A stretch of DNA of 62,441 nucleotides from a virus: IMG/VR virus record IMGVR_UViG_3300036853_000205, positions 1-62,441 of that record; one strand, given 5' to 3'. A program made the translations under genes and the position numbers. Below are positions 15,201 to 23,205 of this stretch, piece by piece (within the stretch, counting starts at the first letter, position 1; every line of letters starts with the position of its first letter). The notes under the pieces were generated by a model. That model did no database searches and had not been told where the DNA came from. It was given only the letters and a program-made list of their open reading frames with translations.

Positions 15201-16842
15201 GGCCTGTGAGGCCGATGGCCAGCACCCGCAGCGCCCACGCGCGCACCTCGGGGTCGGGAAGCACCGCGGCCACGAACGCATCCCATCGTGGCGTCGCGCA
15301 GTTCGGGTCCGGGGCGCACAGGGCAGTACGGAGGTGCGGGGTGCCCGGGTCGACCCACCGTGCCAGGGTCGGCACGTCGCCACTCGCCCGCAGATCCCAT
15401 GGAGCTCCCCCGGCCCAAAGAATCTCCGGGTTGGCGTCGAGTGTTGCGCTGCGCAGGGCGGCCGGATGGTCAGAGCTGACGATGGCGCGCAGCTTGCGGG
15501 CGACCTTGCTCGCGCCCGCCGACGACATGAACTGTGCCCGCCGCACGGCCCGCCAGTGCGCTTCTGTCCGGTCGCCCAGCTCCTTCGGTACCGGTGTCTC
15601 CCCGATCGGCATCAACTCCGCCAGCACCGCGATTGCCCACTCGGACAGGTCGTCGGCGTGCTCCCGCCACACGTCCCGGCCGCGCACGATCCACAGCTTG
15701 GCGTCGCTGGCGAACCGCAGCGCCGGATACATCCGGTAGGCGACAGCCTTGGCCAGGCCCTGATCGCTGGAGTCCAGCGCCGGATCGAACGGCTCCCCGC
15801 CCAGCACCGCATACACTGACCACGGAGGCTCTGCCGGAGGTGCTTCGTCACCCGGCGGAGCCTCCCCCTGCCCGGCGATGGCCTCGTGCTCGTGCTGGTG
15901 AGCCTGCTCCGCCGTGAACACGTGGAACGGCTGGACCGCCCCGTCGTCCAGACCCTGTTGCACCCAGAGCTGGTCATCGGCATCGGGGCAGCCCCACACC
16001 TCACCGATGGCCTCTTCCAGCCGCTTGCGGGCCACCCCTTCATCGAGGTATCCGCCGCCGACATACCCGCCCAGGGTCAGCGCCGCGCGCAGCAGCACCG
16101 TTCGGAAGCCGATCCCGCCGTCGCTGGTCCACGTCGACACCTCGGCGAGCTTGGCGGAGATGGCCTTCTCGGCAGCCGGCGCGGACTGCGGCTCGCGGCA
16201 GGCGACGAACGACTGCCACCAGTCAGGCCCGCCGGCCGAGCGCATACCCGTCCCCGCCGCACGGACCTCCCCGATGCGCGCCGCGAGCGCTGACCCGCTG
16301 GCGTCTTGCCCTGTGCGCCAGGCGTAGTCGCCGAATCCGCCGGGGTCGGGTACCCGCTGCCACTGGTAGGCGACCGGTGCCCGCGTCACAGCCGACGCCC
16401 GCACGGTCGGCGCGATGAAGGCGAACCCACGGCCGCTGCCGTCCGGCAGGCCGCCCTTGACGTCGATGCCGGGCCAGAGGTTGTCGCGGCTGCCCACGCC
16501 GAGCGACGCGATGAACAGGTGCCAGCCGCCGGACGGCGTGGCCGCACAGGCGTACACCGTGGGCATCAGCCCTTCCAGCGCACCGAGGTCAGCGCCGTTG
16601 CGCGGGTCGATGTCGATCAGATCCAGACCGCAGCCCATCACCGCGCACAGCGCGAGTCCCGGCACCCACAGGTCGACGACGCCCGGGTCAGGCTCGGTGC
16701 GTTCCCAGTGCTTCGGCGGCCGGAATCCGGTCTTCGCGTCCGGGTCGGGGTGCGCCAGGAACAGCGGAACGCCCGCAGCGACCAGGGTCCGGGCCACGTC
16801 CAGGTCGGCGCGCTGCTGTTCTGTCAGGTCAGGATTAGTCAT
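12208..16842 (-). CDS. Primase-polymerase / helicase / DNA polymerase I fusion
   Basis: This single 1,544-residue protein joins three replication activities. Residues 1 to about 230 are a Prim-Pol domain (GLDLIDIDPRNG acidic motif, ATPSGGWHLF, DVKGGLPDGSG). About 500-760 is a D5/SF3-type helicase with Walker A YGTERSGKTS (about 555), RRFSFIDEGP and HTLVMTTNDEPHL. About 830-960 is a low-complexity linker rich in Asn, Thr and Gln. From about 975 there is a DEDD 3'-5' exonuclease domain (LTVDVETTGYP) and then a family A polymerase (IGADFSSVEIR near 1335, a KRGVFGRIYGGG O-helix, HDELDVF near 1495). No stop interrupts the joints. ATG 16842 overlaps the upstream gene by eight bases; longer starts add shadow sequence. 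Normally primase-helicase and Pol A are separate genes. Confidence 0.93.
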   Translation of the reverse strand: MTNPDLTEQQRADLDVARTLVAAGVPLFLAHPDPDAKTGFRPPKHWERTEPDPGVVDLWVPGLALCAVMGCGLDLIDIDPRNGADLGALEGLMPTVYACAATPSGGWHLFIASLGVGSRDNLWPGIDVKGGLPDGSGRGFAFIAPTVRASAVTRAPVAYQWQRVPDPGGFGDYAWRTGQDASGSALAARIGEVRAAGTGMRSAGGPDWWQSFVACREPQSAPAAEKAISAKLAEVSTWTSDGGIGFRTVLLRAALTLGGYVGGGYLDEGVARKRLEEAIGEVWGCPDADDQLWVQQGLDDGAVQPFHVFTAEQAHQHEHEAIAGQGEAPPGDEAPPAEPPWSVYAVLGGEPFDPALDSSDQGLAKAVAYRMYPALRFASDAKLWIVRGRDVWREHADDLSEWAIAVLAELMPIGETPVPKELGDRTEAHWRAVRRAQFMSSAGASKVARKLRAIVSSDHPAALRSATLDANPEILWAGGAPWDLRASGDVPTLARWVDPGTPHLRTALCAPDPNCATPRWDAFVAAVLPDPEVRAWALRVLAIGLTGHADAALPVLYGTERSGKTSLIEMLVEVLGSYAHAASPRLLSAQDTSHPEIIWDLKGRRFSFIDEGPRRGHDATERLKQLTGGGSLTGRPMRANSVTFPPSHTLVMTTNDEPHLTDPALRARMRLIPCNATESDVRPARLALLGVALAEEAPGILAALMRETAGYLADRDSASNAVAPAAVRGLAQTLAEDQNPVREWVENRTIPTEPGTAARTLYNAFAQWHQDNPIYRKTVIPSVTSFGRTLTEMGFPAQHTRNGKVRPLSILGWTEGSMPTTPTPAAFLGRTSPEVETSDASVTGVGRVERLVSTTPVTDDNTRSDPVSSCSVTSLNSLDNNHQQHTNNTHYINTDKGEQVPSRVTPSQTTLADVALRASTSKITKTEARAQLKAEARSASILAAAGATVALPAVVDRDGTIMALSLEQAAAVVRGAVERSGALTVDVETTGYPVGHGDYALRSVQLGDATAAVVFDPIEQAALISSLLDEAPTLHAHSATADLVPLAHAGLIDADAAWLRMRDTVIPAKLADPASTGSDPGLKKLAAAVLGVRAVAPAADASRAALFKAGRWLEKTKADTPVERSGWAQVDTHSATMLRYAASDVLDTAALAEVLPQPAPKVYWRERLAQRMTARVAHEGVRLDAEHIARLSELHIAGRADAAVRVRTFGIDNPGSDQQVGQAATQLGATLPTTKTGRPSVAAGVLEPLRAAEGPLGVLVGAVLDYRHADTALGLFLDPYRQLCERGDGRARPTVYTLGTDTGRMSCVRPNLQQLPREGGMRACLTADPEMLMIGADFSSVEIRVAAALSQDRNLLQFLLDGRDLHWEIARMVYGPDANKAQRYRVKRGVFGRIYGGGVPALAAQLGVSHAEMQRVVDALDALAPQLTAWSQSIREAVQRGQTQFATYAGRVIHLPREFPHKGPNFCIQGTARELLVDALVRWRETRWGACVLLPVHDELDVFVPAADAEVATAELVRCMKTELFGVSIEAEPSAPAFAWADSA
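14157..14250. other. AT-rich island inside the replication fusion gene
   Basis: This stretch is strongly AT-rich (tatttatata, ttatttgtat, several att/aat runs) inside otherwise GC-rich coding sequence. In the gene frame it encodes the Asn/Gln/Thr linker between helicase and polymerase domains and includes a TTA leucine codon at 14209-14211. It could be a fusion scar, a DNA-unwinding element or an internal control point. Confidence 0.7.
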
Positions 16843-17047
16843 GCTGCACGCACCGTTCGCCATTTCCGCCAAGGTGCTCGATCTGAAACGACCGGACCTG
16901 ATCAAGCGGTATCCAGGTGCGCGGCACCCCTCGGCCGATCACCAGGCAGCGACTCGGTGCGTCAATCTTCCAGCCGCCGCCCTCGGCACTAACGGGGTAG
17001 TACATGTGCGTGTGGTCGTGATAGAGGATTACCAGTTGCAGCCTCAT
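16835..17047 (-). CDS. Small protein upstream of the replication fusion
   Basis: This 70-residue protein (MRLQLVILYHDHTHMYYPVSAEGG) has strands separated by turns and ends GERCVQHD. It starts in an ATGA overlap with the resolvase stop and overlaps the replication fusion by eight bases. VRSFQIEHLG near the end suggests a small beta fold. Function unknown. Confidence 0.7.
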   Translation of the reverse strand: MRLQLVILYHDHTHMYYPVSAEGGGWKIDAPSRCLVIGRGVPRTWIPLDQVRSFQIEHLGGNGERCVQHD

Positions 17048-17531
17048 GTTGCACGCGCCTTTGCCGAGAGTGGGTCGGGCAGACCGCAGTCACGGACGGC
17101 GGCGAACAGGGCGTGTCGGGCGGCAGCGCGAGCGTGCGGCATGGCCCTGGTGATGTCGTACAGGCCAGCGGCCGTGAGCCGTTTGTCGCTCGCCCACGGC
17201 ATCACCTCCGCCGCGCAGCGCTGCACCACCGACACTCCGGGCAGTTCACGGCCGAGCGCTGTCACCGCGCCTACCATGTCCCGGGTGGTGGCTGCTGCGC
17301 GCGGCGTGGACAAGCGGCTAGAGCGCATGGCGACGATGAACCGCTCGACGGCCAGCACCACCGGGCCGCACTGATCGCCGATCGTCAGCAGCGTTTGGAC
17401 GAGCCGCAGGACTGAGCCAGGGTCGCACTGCAAGACGGTGTGCAGCCTCTCTTGCCCGCCGCCGCCGGTCAGCAACATCACCACGCCAGGGATGGGCCCC
17501 GGGTCAACGCCAACGACGCGAAACGGCGAAG

Positions 17532-17535
<4 letters not shown>
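17044..17535 (-). CDS. RuvC-like Holliday junction resolvase
   Basis: This protein of about 163 residues has an RNase H-like fold. It has VVGVDPGPIPGVV (first acidic residue), VVLAVERFIVA (second), a central TRDMVGAVTALGREL and a C-terminal KRLTAAGLYDI...RHALFAAVRDCGL, as in phage RuvC-type resolvases. It would trim branched replication or recombination intermediates before packaging. The GTG start at 17535 overlaps the stop of the membrane gene. Confidence 0.72.
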
Positions 17536-17660
<125 letters not shown>

Positions 17661-17722
17661 CTTTTGCCTCCGGTTCTCGTTGTTGTTGTCATTTCGCGGA
17701 TTCAGCACTGCCAAGCAAAAGG

Positions 17723-18145
17723 TCAGCCCCGCACGGTCACCACATCGGGGCAGTCGCATGTGGACAACGGCCCGTCTGCGCTCGGGTCGTAGCCGAGGCA
17801 GCGGAACGGAGTAGCTGGATCGGTGGGGTCTAAGTTCAGCGTGTCGTCTAGTCGGTGCCAGTCATGCGGATGACGACAGCGCAGGCACATGGGCAAACGG
17901 GAGCACTCGATCGGGTCGAGCGGTGGCCGGGCGTTGGCGAATACCAAAAGGGACAGTGCGTGCTCGTACTCCACTACGGCGTCGAGCGGGTCGACCCACC
18001 GATGCCGGTCAACCCACGCGCGGGCGATGTTCTTTTCCGCTTCAGTCGGCTCGCGGTGGGGTGGATTGCCCAGCGTGAAAATCCAGTCGCTGAGGTCGGA
18101 GCCTTCCGGCCGCACGATCGCTGCATACTCCGGCGCTTCATTCAT
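17723..18145 (-). CDS. Small Zn-knuckle protein downstream of the helicase
   Basis: This 140-residue protein (MNEAPEYAAIVRPEGSDLSDW) has a C-terminal cluster CLRCRHPHDWHRLDD...FRCLGYDPSADG...CDCPD that could bind one or two zinc ions. ARAWVDRHRWVDPLDAVVEYEHALSLLVF precedes it. It starts in an ATGA overlap with the helicase stop. Unknown function; paired with the helicase. Confidence 0.7.
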   Translation of the reverse strand: MNEAPEYAAIVRPEGSDLSDWIFTLGNPPHREPTEAEKNIARAWVDRHRWVDPLDAVVEYEHALSLLVFANARPPLDPIECSRLPMCLRCRHPHDWHRLDDTLNLDPTDPATPFRCLGYDPSADGPLSTCDCPDVVTVRG

Positions 18146-19938
18146 GCCGCTGCCCTCTTTCTACGTAGGTCGCGGACTTCCGCGCCGCCCAGCAACTCGG
18201 CGACAACGCGTGGGTCCTGAACGAGATCGGCGAGCTGTCCGGCGCGCTCGCGCAGCACGGCACGCACACGGGTGTCGATTGTTTTCGACGCGACGATGTC
18301 AATGACTTCGATGGATTCGTGCCCCTCGGCGCCGATGCGGTGCAAGCGGTCCTCGGCCTGCATCGCTTCCACCAAGCTCCACGGACGTTGGAGAAACACG
18401 GCGGTGCGTGCCGCGGTGAGGGTCAATCCGACTCCGCCGGCGCCCGTGGTGACGCAGACCATGTCGAGGTCTCCGCGCTGGAACGTCTCCCGTACTGCTG
18501 TGCGCTCCTTGGGGGTCTGCCCGCCGACGATGTAGCCGACCTTCAACCCCACTGCGGCTGCCGCGTTCCCTGCCAGCACCATCAACTGGCGCGACGGCGC
18601 GAACGCGACCACAGGTTGACCAGGCCGCTCCTCCAGCACCTCCAGCAGAGCATCGACCTTCCAGCTCGGCGCCTTCAGAGTGACCTTCTGGTGCTCCCGT
18701 TCGATGGGCAGACCGGTCATCGGGTCCGCCACGACCTCGGTGGTGATCTCGATGTCGGCGGCGGCACTGGCGAGCTGGGCAAGCCGGGTCAGTTGGGCGA
18801 GCACCGACATGACCGACAGCTCACCGCCGTCGGGTAGCTGCGCGAGCATGTCTTCTTCCAACCCGTCATACGCTTCGCGGTAGCCGGGTGGAAGGTCCAC
18901 GGTCCGCACGGTGTAGACCTTGGGCGGCAGCTCGGCGAGCACGTCCGCTTTGGCGACTCGGCGGTGACGCCCGAGCAGGGTCGTACGAAATTCGGGCTCG
19001 GCGTGCTGGTTGAGGCCGAGCGCGGTGGTGCTGTAGTCGCCGGGACGGTTGAGGCAGTACCGCTGCACCCAGCGTTCCCGCGACGGCCACGCCCCCGGCT
19101 CCAACGCGACCAGGCTCGGCCACAGGTCGGCCGGGCTGTGCGTGATCGGAGTGCCGGACAGGCCGATGAACGTGGAGGCACCACCCGCCAGCCGCCGCAC
19201 CGCCCGAGACTGCGCGCTGGCCTGGTGCTTGAGCATGTGCACCTCGTCCGCGACGACGACGGCCGCGCGCAGTCCGATCAACGGCGACGTGCGGGGGTTG
19301 GTGTCGGGCGCGTCGCGGCGGGCGGTGCCGTAGCTGGTGACGTACACGTCGGCGGTACCAGCAAGGGCTCGCCGCTGCGCGGGACTGCCCCGCCAGGCGC
19401 GCACTCTCCAATGCGGTGCCCATGCTCGGAATTCGTCAATCCACGGGTCGACCACCGACGATGGGGCGATGACGACGGTGGGGTGGACGCGATGCCCGGC
19501 GTGCGCACGTTCCACCAGCCCGAGAACCGTTTCCATGCTCTTGCCGGTGCCGGGTTCATCGAAGATCAGCATGGACCCGGCTTCCCGGATCATGCATGCT
19601 GCTTCAACCTGGTAGCGGCGCGGCACCTTGCCCGGCGGCGGCGGCACGGCGAGCGCGAGCGTGGCAGGGTTGGCGGTGCGACGGCGGACCTGGTCAGCGA
19701 TCCAGGCGGCGAGGCCAGGGCCCGGCCGCCAGTACCGGCCGAATGCCGCCGACAACTGCACCACCCCGGGCCAGGAGGCGGGCATCTCAAGGGCTCCGGG
19801 TGGGGTGGTCGGTTTGCAGTGTGGTGTCAGGACTTGCAGGAGGCGGCTGGCGTCGGCGACTTCCCAGTCCGGGCCGACCGCCATGAGAACGATGTTGCAG
19901 CGGTTGGTGGTCAGCTCCCCCACGACGATCGCTGGCAC
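18142..19938 (-). CDS. SNF2-type superfamily 2 helicase
   Basis: This 598-residue helicase has Walker A DEPGTGKSMET (about 130), the DExH-type box VVVADEVHMLKH, motif III LSGTPITHSP, a second RecA domain with VVAFAPSRQLMVLAG and TTGAGGVGLTLTAA, and motif VI EAMQAEDRLHRIGAEG. These are SNF2/Rad54-like features and imply ATP-dependent DNA translocation or remodelling in replication/recombination. GTG 19938 follows AGGAGGACCT. It lies between the SSB-like and resolvase genes. Confidence 0.9.
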   Translation of the reverse strand: MPAIVVGELTTNRCNIVLMAVGPDWEVADASRLLQVLTPHCKPTTPPGALEMPASWPGVVQLSAAFGRYWRPGPGLAAWIADQVRRRTANPATLALAVPPPPGKVPRRYQVEAACMIREAGSMLIFDEPGTGKSMETVLGLVERAHAGHRVHPTVVIAPSSVVDPWIDEFRAWAPHWRVRAWRGSPAQRRALAGTADVYVTSYGTARRDAPDTNPRTSPLIGLRAAVVVADEVHMLKHQASAQSRAVRRLAGGASTFIGLSGTPITHSPADLWPSLVALEPGAWPSRERWVQRYCLNRPGDYSTTALGLNQHAEPEFRTTLLGRHRRVAKADVLAELPPKVYTVRTVDLPPGYREAYDGLEEDMLAQLPDGGELSVMSVLAQLTRLAQLASAAADIEITTEVVADPMTGLPIEREHQKVTLKAPSWKVDALLEVLEERPGQPVVAFAPSRQLMVLAGNAAAAVGLKVGYIVGGQTPKERTAVRETFQRGDLDMVCVTTGAGGVGLTLTAARTAVFLQRPWSLVEAMQAEDRLHRIGAEGHESIEVIDIVASKTIDTRVRAVLRERAGQLADLVQDPRVVAELLGGAEVRDLRRKRAAA

Positions 19939-20016
19939 AGGTCCTCCTCTTTCGTGTCTACCGGCGCGTCGGCCGTGGGTTTGCTGCCGAGCAGAATGGT
20001 TGGATGGGCAGGGCTG

Positions 20017-20122
20017 GCCCCCGTGGTGGAATTGGTAGACACACCCGCCTTAAAAGCGGTCCTCGCTTGGGAGTGCGCAATACACGCCCTGGCATGTGCG
20101 GGTTCGAATCCCGCTGGGGGCA
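20017..20122 (+). tRNA. tRNA-Leu (anticodon UAA) with long variable arm
   Basis: The acceptor arms gcccccg and tgggggc pair. The D arm (gtggaattggtagac) and T arm (gcggg-ttcgaat-cccgc) are standard, and the anticodon loop cttaaaa gives UAA. This closely follows bacterial tRNA-Leu(UAA). The variable arm is about 37 nt, longer than usual, with a GGGAGTG/CACGCCC stem containing one mismatch; total length is 106 nt. CCA is not encoded. It lies on the + strand in a gap between two leftward genes and reads UUA codons, which are rare in GC-rich actinobacteria. Confidence 0.88.
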
Positions 20123-20172
20123 CGAGCGCGGTCCGGGCTCTCCAACCGTCGAGCCCGGACCGCGCGTTGCCG

Positions 20173-21021
20173 CTAGCTCTGGCCGGTGAGTTGTGCGAGC
20201 AGCGCCGTCTGCTCGGGGCTCAGCTCGACGGGTGGGGCGGCGACCGGCGTGGGCGGCACGGGCGAGGTCGCGTGGGTGGCGGTGTTGGAGGCGTAGACGG
20301 GCGGCGGTGCCGGTTGGTAGTGACCCATCTGCACGTGCGCCATCGCCCCGTTGAGGTTGGTCGGTGCGGGTGCGGGCGGCTGGTAGGCGGGCGCGTCGCT
20401 CAGCGGCGCCGGGGCTGCTGCGGGAGCCGTGTTTTGCGCGCCCTGGGGGCGGCGGTAGCTGACGTGGAACAGCTTCGTCGGGTTCATTCCGGCGCCGCTG
20501 GGTCGCGTTCCGGTCATGGTGATCGTGATGACGGAACCGGCTTCCGGGGGCCCTTCGGGTGCGCCCGCCTCCGCCATCGCGCGCACCAGCTCGTCCCGCG
20601 CGGCACCCTTCACGTACCACTGCGCCAGGCCGTCCGGATACGCCTGGCTCGGCTGCATCTGCAACGGCACCTTCATCACGAACTTCGGGCGCCCGTCCCG
20701 AAAGAACGACGGTCGGCCCTGGGTGTCGGTCTGCTGAGAGATGTCGCCGTTGCCGAGCGGCCGAGTCACGATGCCGGTGTAGCTGGTGTTGGGTGCCTCG
20801 AAGGCCAGGGACTTTCCGCCGCCGGTGCTGGGCTGGCTGTAGAACTGGTCCAGGGTGCCAGGCACGACCGGGGCGGCGGGGGCGGGTTGCTGATACTGCG
20901 GCGGCGGCGGGTAACCCTGGGGCGGCCCGTACTGCGGCGGGGCGGCCGGGTAGGGCTGCGGCGCGTAAGGCTGCTGAGGCTGCTGCGGGTACTGCGGCTG
21001 CTGCGGGTATTGCGGCTGCAT
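20173..21021 (-). CDS. Putative single-stranded-DNA-binding protein with Pro/Gln tails
   Basis: This 282-residue protein has a 50-residue N-terminal Gln/Pro/Tyr repeat (MQPQYPQQPQYPQQ) and a Pro/Ala-rich C-terminus. Between them, at about 55-195, is an OB-fold-like core: KSLAFEAPNTSYTGIV, GRPKFVMKVPLQMQ, GSVITITMTGTRPSG, KLFHVSYRRPQG. This layout (OB core with disordered Pro/Gln tail) resembles actinophage SSB-like proteins. It lies between a recombination nuclease and a helicase, which fits. No direct motif proves ssDNA binding. Confidence 0.5.
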   Translation of the reverse strand: MQPQYPQQPQYPQQPQQPYAPQPYPAAPPQYGPPQGYPPPPQYQQPAPAAPVVPGTLDQFYSQPSTGGGKSLAFEAPNTSYTGIVTRPLGNGDISQQTDTQGRPSFFRDGRPKFVMKVPLQMQPSQAYPDGLAQWYVKGAARDELVRAMAEAGAPEGPPEAGSVITITMTGTRPSGAGMNPTKLFHVSYRRPQGAQNTAPAAAPAPLSDAPAYQPPAPAPTNLNGAMAHVQMGHYQPAPPPVYASNTATHATSPVPPTPVAAPPVELSPEQTALLAQLTGQS

Positions 21022-21036
21022 GACTGGTTTTCCCTT

Positions 21037-21864
21037 TCAGGGTGTGAGCGGCGGGGTGTCGGGATAGGTGCTTCCAGTGCCGGGACAGCCAGGTCCGCTG
21101 TCCCGGGCAGACTGAGGGCGAAAGAACTCGCAGAAATGACATCCGTCGGCGGTGTCCGCCGGGACGTCCCGCAGTTGTGCAGCGCCGCGCATCAATGCGG
21201 CTGCCCAGTCCTTGCGGGCGTTGAGCTGATGGACGACGTCGTCTAAGAGATCGTCATCAGCCGGGGTGTACGGCCGGTCCCAGACGTACAGCCCGTCCAG
21301 TGAGGCGAGAGTGCGCGGGTAGGCCAGGATCGTGACCCGGGTGACCGGGAGGCCGAGACGCCGGTAGCCCCGTGCGTACAACAGCAGTTGCACCACGTAA
21401 TGCCGCGGTGGTCCGCCGGCCGAGCGGACCTTCGCCATGCTGGTATGGCCGAGGACTTTGTGGTCGCACACCGCCTGCTCCTCGGCGTCGTACAAGTCGG
21501 CGGTGCCGGGGTGCCCGTCAATCGGGGTGACCCGTGCCTCAGGTACCCAGCGGATGCAGCCGATGCGATCGTTCTCCGAGCGGAAAGCCTGCTCCAGCCA
21601 GGCATGTGTGGCGGTGCCGACGATGGAGGGCCAGGGGTCCTGGACGTGGTTGGTGCGCGCGAGCCCGGCGAGCTTCCCGGCGACCTGGCGATCGCAGACG
21701 TGCCCGATCTCTGATGGGCCGAGGTGGTGCTGCAACGACCGGGGGGCCTGCGCGGCGGCGGCGAACACCACCCGCCGGATCTCCGACGCGTACCGCGCAC
21801 CCCACGCCGTGTTGGAGTTGAGTGGTCGCGGTGCGGCCTTCATGAATTCGGCTGGCGTGGTCAC
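21037..21864 (-). CDS. PD-(D/E)XK exonuclease, RecB/Cas4-like
   Basis: This 275-residue nuclease has SEIGHVCDRQVAGKL, GTATHAWLEQAF, the catalytic GTADLYDAEEQAVCDHKVLG (D...DxK), YVVQLLLYARGYRRLG (QxxxY motif), and C-terminal CHFCEFF...GCPG that may complete an iron-sulfur site with the early cysteine. GTG 21864 overlaps the upstream stop. Role: DNA end processing in phage recombination. No cas genes or CRISPR are nearby, so it is not an adaptation Cas4. Confidence 0.8.
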   Translation of the reverse strand: MTTPAEFMKAAPRPLNSNTAWGARYASEIRRVVFAAAAQAPRSLQHHLGPSEIGHVCDRQVAGKLAGLARTNHVQDPWPSIVGTATHAWLEQAFRSENDRIGCIRWVPEARVTPIDGHPGTADLYDAEEQAVCDHKVLGHTSMAKVRSAGGPPRHYVVQLLLYARGYRRLGLPVTRVTILAYPRTLASLDGLYVWDRPYTPADDDLLDDVVHQLNARKDWAAALMRGAAQLRDVPADTADGCHFCEFFRPQSARDSGPGCPGTGSTYPDTPPLTP

Positions 21865-22166
21865 GACGACTGCTCCGGCAGCGGCGTGGGCGCGTAGCTC
21901 GTCACCGCGAGCTGGGCTTGAATCATCGCGCGAGCCCGGGTGGCGCAGTCCTCCACTGTGCCCGCGATATGGCTGGGGTCCAGCTCGCAACCGAGGATGT
22001 CGAGACTGAGTGTCAGCGTGAGCTTGTCGTGAGGCCCGAGGGTGACCGCGTGCGGTCTGGGCAGCTCACGCATCGGCTGAACCTCGGTCGACGTGCTGTC
22101 GGGCGTGCGGCGTAGCGGTCGGACAGCCTTAAGCTTGCGGAGGAGCCTCCATGGCCAGATGTTCAT
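21861..22166 (-). CDS. Small protein of the recombination operon
   Basis: This 101-residue protein (MNIWPWRLLRKLKAVRPLRRTP) has a basic N-terminus and a core HAVTLGPHDKLTLTLSLDILGCELD followed by an Ala-rich helix. It starts and ends in four-base overlaps with its neighbours. No family recognised. Confidence 0.65.
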   Translation of the reverse strand: MNIWPWRLLRKLKAVRPLRRTPDSTSTEVQPMRELPRPHAVTLGPHDKLTLTLSLDILGCELDPSHIAGTVEDCATRARAMIQAQLAVTSYAPTPLPEQSS

Positions 22167-22516
22167 GACTGCCCCCGCCCGGCGACGGCGCGAAGCTCCC
22201 AGTACGTGGCCTGCTTCGCGTACTGCACATAGATGTGAGGTACCTCGGCCTTGAGCCGGGTGGTGTCGAGTCGCCACGACGTCTTCGCGGCCAGCCGCAG
22301 CGGCGCATCGAGGGCCGTTGCGGTGAAGTCGACCTTGTGTGCGCCGGGGGCGGCTTCGCTCAGCGCGAGCTTGAGGGCGGCGGTGATCTCCTCCAGGCGG
22401 CCCTTCGCCGCGTCGGCAGCGGGCTTGGCGATTGCGTACGCTTCCGCGAGCTGTTCCAGCCGGCTGCCTGGCTCTGCCACGACGGCGGCGTGCTCGGGGG
22501 TCAACGGGTCGGTCAT
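22163..22516 (-). CDS. Small helical protein of the recombination operon
   Basis: This 117-residue protein has a long helix (EQLAEAYAIAKPAADAAKGRLEEITAALKLAL). A beta segment KVDFTATALDAPLRLAAKTSWRLDTTRLK and YVQYAKQATYWELRAV follow. Similar short proteins sit with nuclease genes in other actinophages. It overlaps the methyltransferase stop by four bases. Function unknown. Confidence 0.68.
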   Translation of the reverse strand: MTDPLTPEHAAVVAEPGSRLEQLAEAYAIAKPAADAAKGRLEEITAALKLALSEAAPGAHKVDFTATALDAPLRLAAKTSWRLDTTRLKAEVPHIYVQYAKQATYWELRAVAGRGQS

Positions 22517-23205
22517 AGTGTGACTCCGGTGGAAAGGTGCGCGGTGCCGAGCCAATGTGTGTAGGCGGGCGGAATGGCTTCAGTCAGTTCTGGTCGGGCG
22601 TCAGTCCAGTCGATGCCCATTGCCTGCTGCATCTCCGTCACGGAAGCCTTACCGCCGCCGTCCCCGTAGGCGGCGACGTACGGGCCCTCGCGCCAGACGC
22701 CGTGGCGCATTCCACGAACGAATCCCCGATGGGCGATGTGGTCGGGTTGTTGCACGGCCCACCCACCCAGCTCGAAGTTGCGGTGCCGCAGAACGCCGAG
22801 GCCGAACATTTCGCCGCACAGCCGCACGTCCTTACGGATCGGGGCCCCGCCGTTCGGCTGCTCGATCACGTAGGGCACGCCCGCCCGCACCAGCAGCCTG
22901 CGCAGCGGGGGCAGTAGTCGGGGGTGGAGCTGGCCGCGCGTCGCGCGGTTGGTGCCCTGGGTGAGCGCGCAGTCGGCCTGGCACGGCGGCGAGGCGTGAA
23001 CCAGCGCGTACCGCTTGACACCTCCCGACTTAATCAGGAGCGACAGCGCTGCCAACGCGTCGACTTGCAGCAGTGGGTACGGGTAGCGCGGCCGGTCGGC
23101 GATGTCGATGCCGGTCACGTCGAAGCCAGCGCGGGCGTACCCGACCGAGGCGCCCCCGGCGCAGCAGAACAAATCGAGCAGGCGCGGCCGGGTGGGTGGG
23201 GTCAC
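22513..23205 (-). CDS. DNA cytosine-C5 methyltransferase
   Basis: This 230-residue enzyme has motif I (LLDLFCCAGGASVGYARAGF), motif IV (HASPPCQAD, catalytic C75), motif VI as VIEQPNG, motif VIII as RHRNFEL, and a final EAIPPAYTHWLG (motif X-like). It is a compact form with a short target-recognition region (about 145-205), so it probably recognises a short site. It would supply 5mC to the TET enzyme at 4857-5810, although it lies 13 kb away in the early operon. Confidence 0.9.
   Translation of the reverse strand: MTPPTRPRLLDLFCCAGGASVGYARAGFDVTGIDIADRPRYPYPLLQVDALAALSLLIKSGGVKRYALVHASPPCQADCALTQGTNRATRGQLHPRLLPPLRRLLVRAGVPYVIEQPNGGAPIRKDVRLCGEMFGLGVLRHRNFELGGWAVQQPDHIAHRGFVRGMRHGVWREGPYVAAYGDGGGKASVTEMQQAMGIDWTDARPELTEAIPPAYTHWLGTAHLSTGVTL

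Noticed and set aside
20017-20122. tRNA gene as an attachment-site remnant
   Set aside because: It is a full tRNA far from the integrase, which is of the serine type that does not normally use tRNA genes.
18964-21246. Long + strand open frame (760 codons) crossing helicase, tRNA and SSB-like genes
   Set aside because: It spans several well-supported - strand genes and a tRNA; high GC explains the lack of stops.
21037-21864. Cas4-like nuclease as a sign of CRISPR
   Set aside because: No repeat-spacer array or other cas gene is visible; RecB/Cas4-type nucleases are common in actinophage recombination modules.
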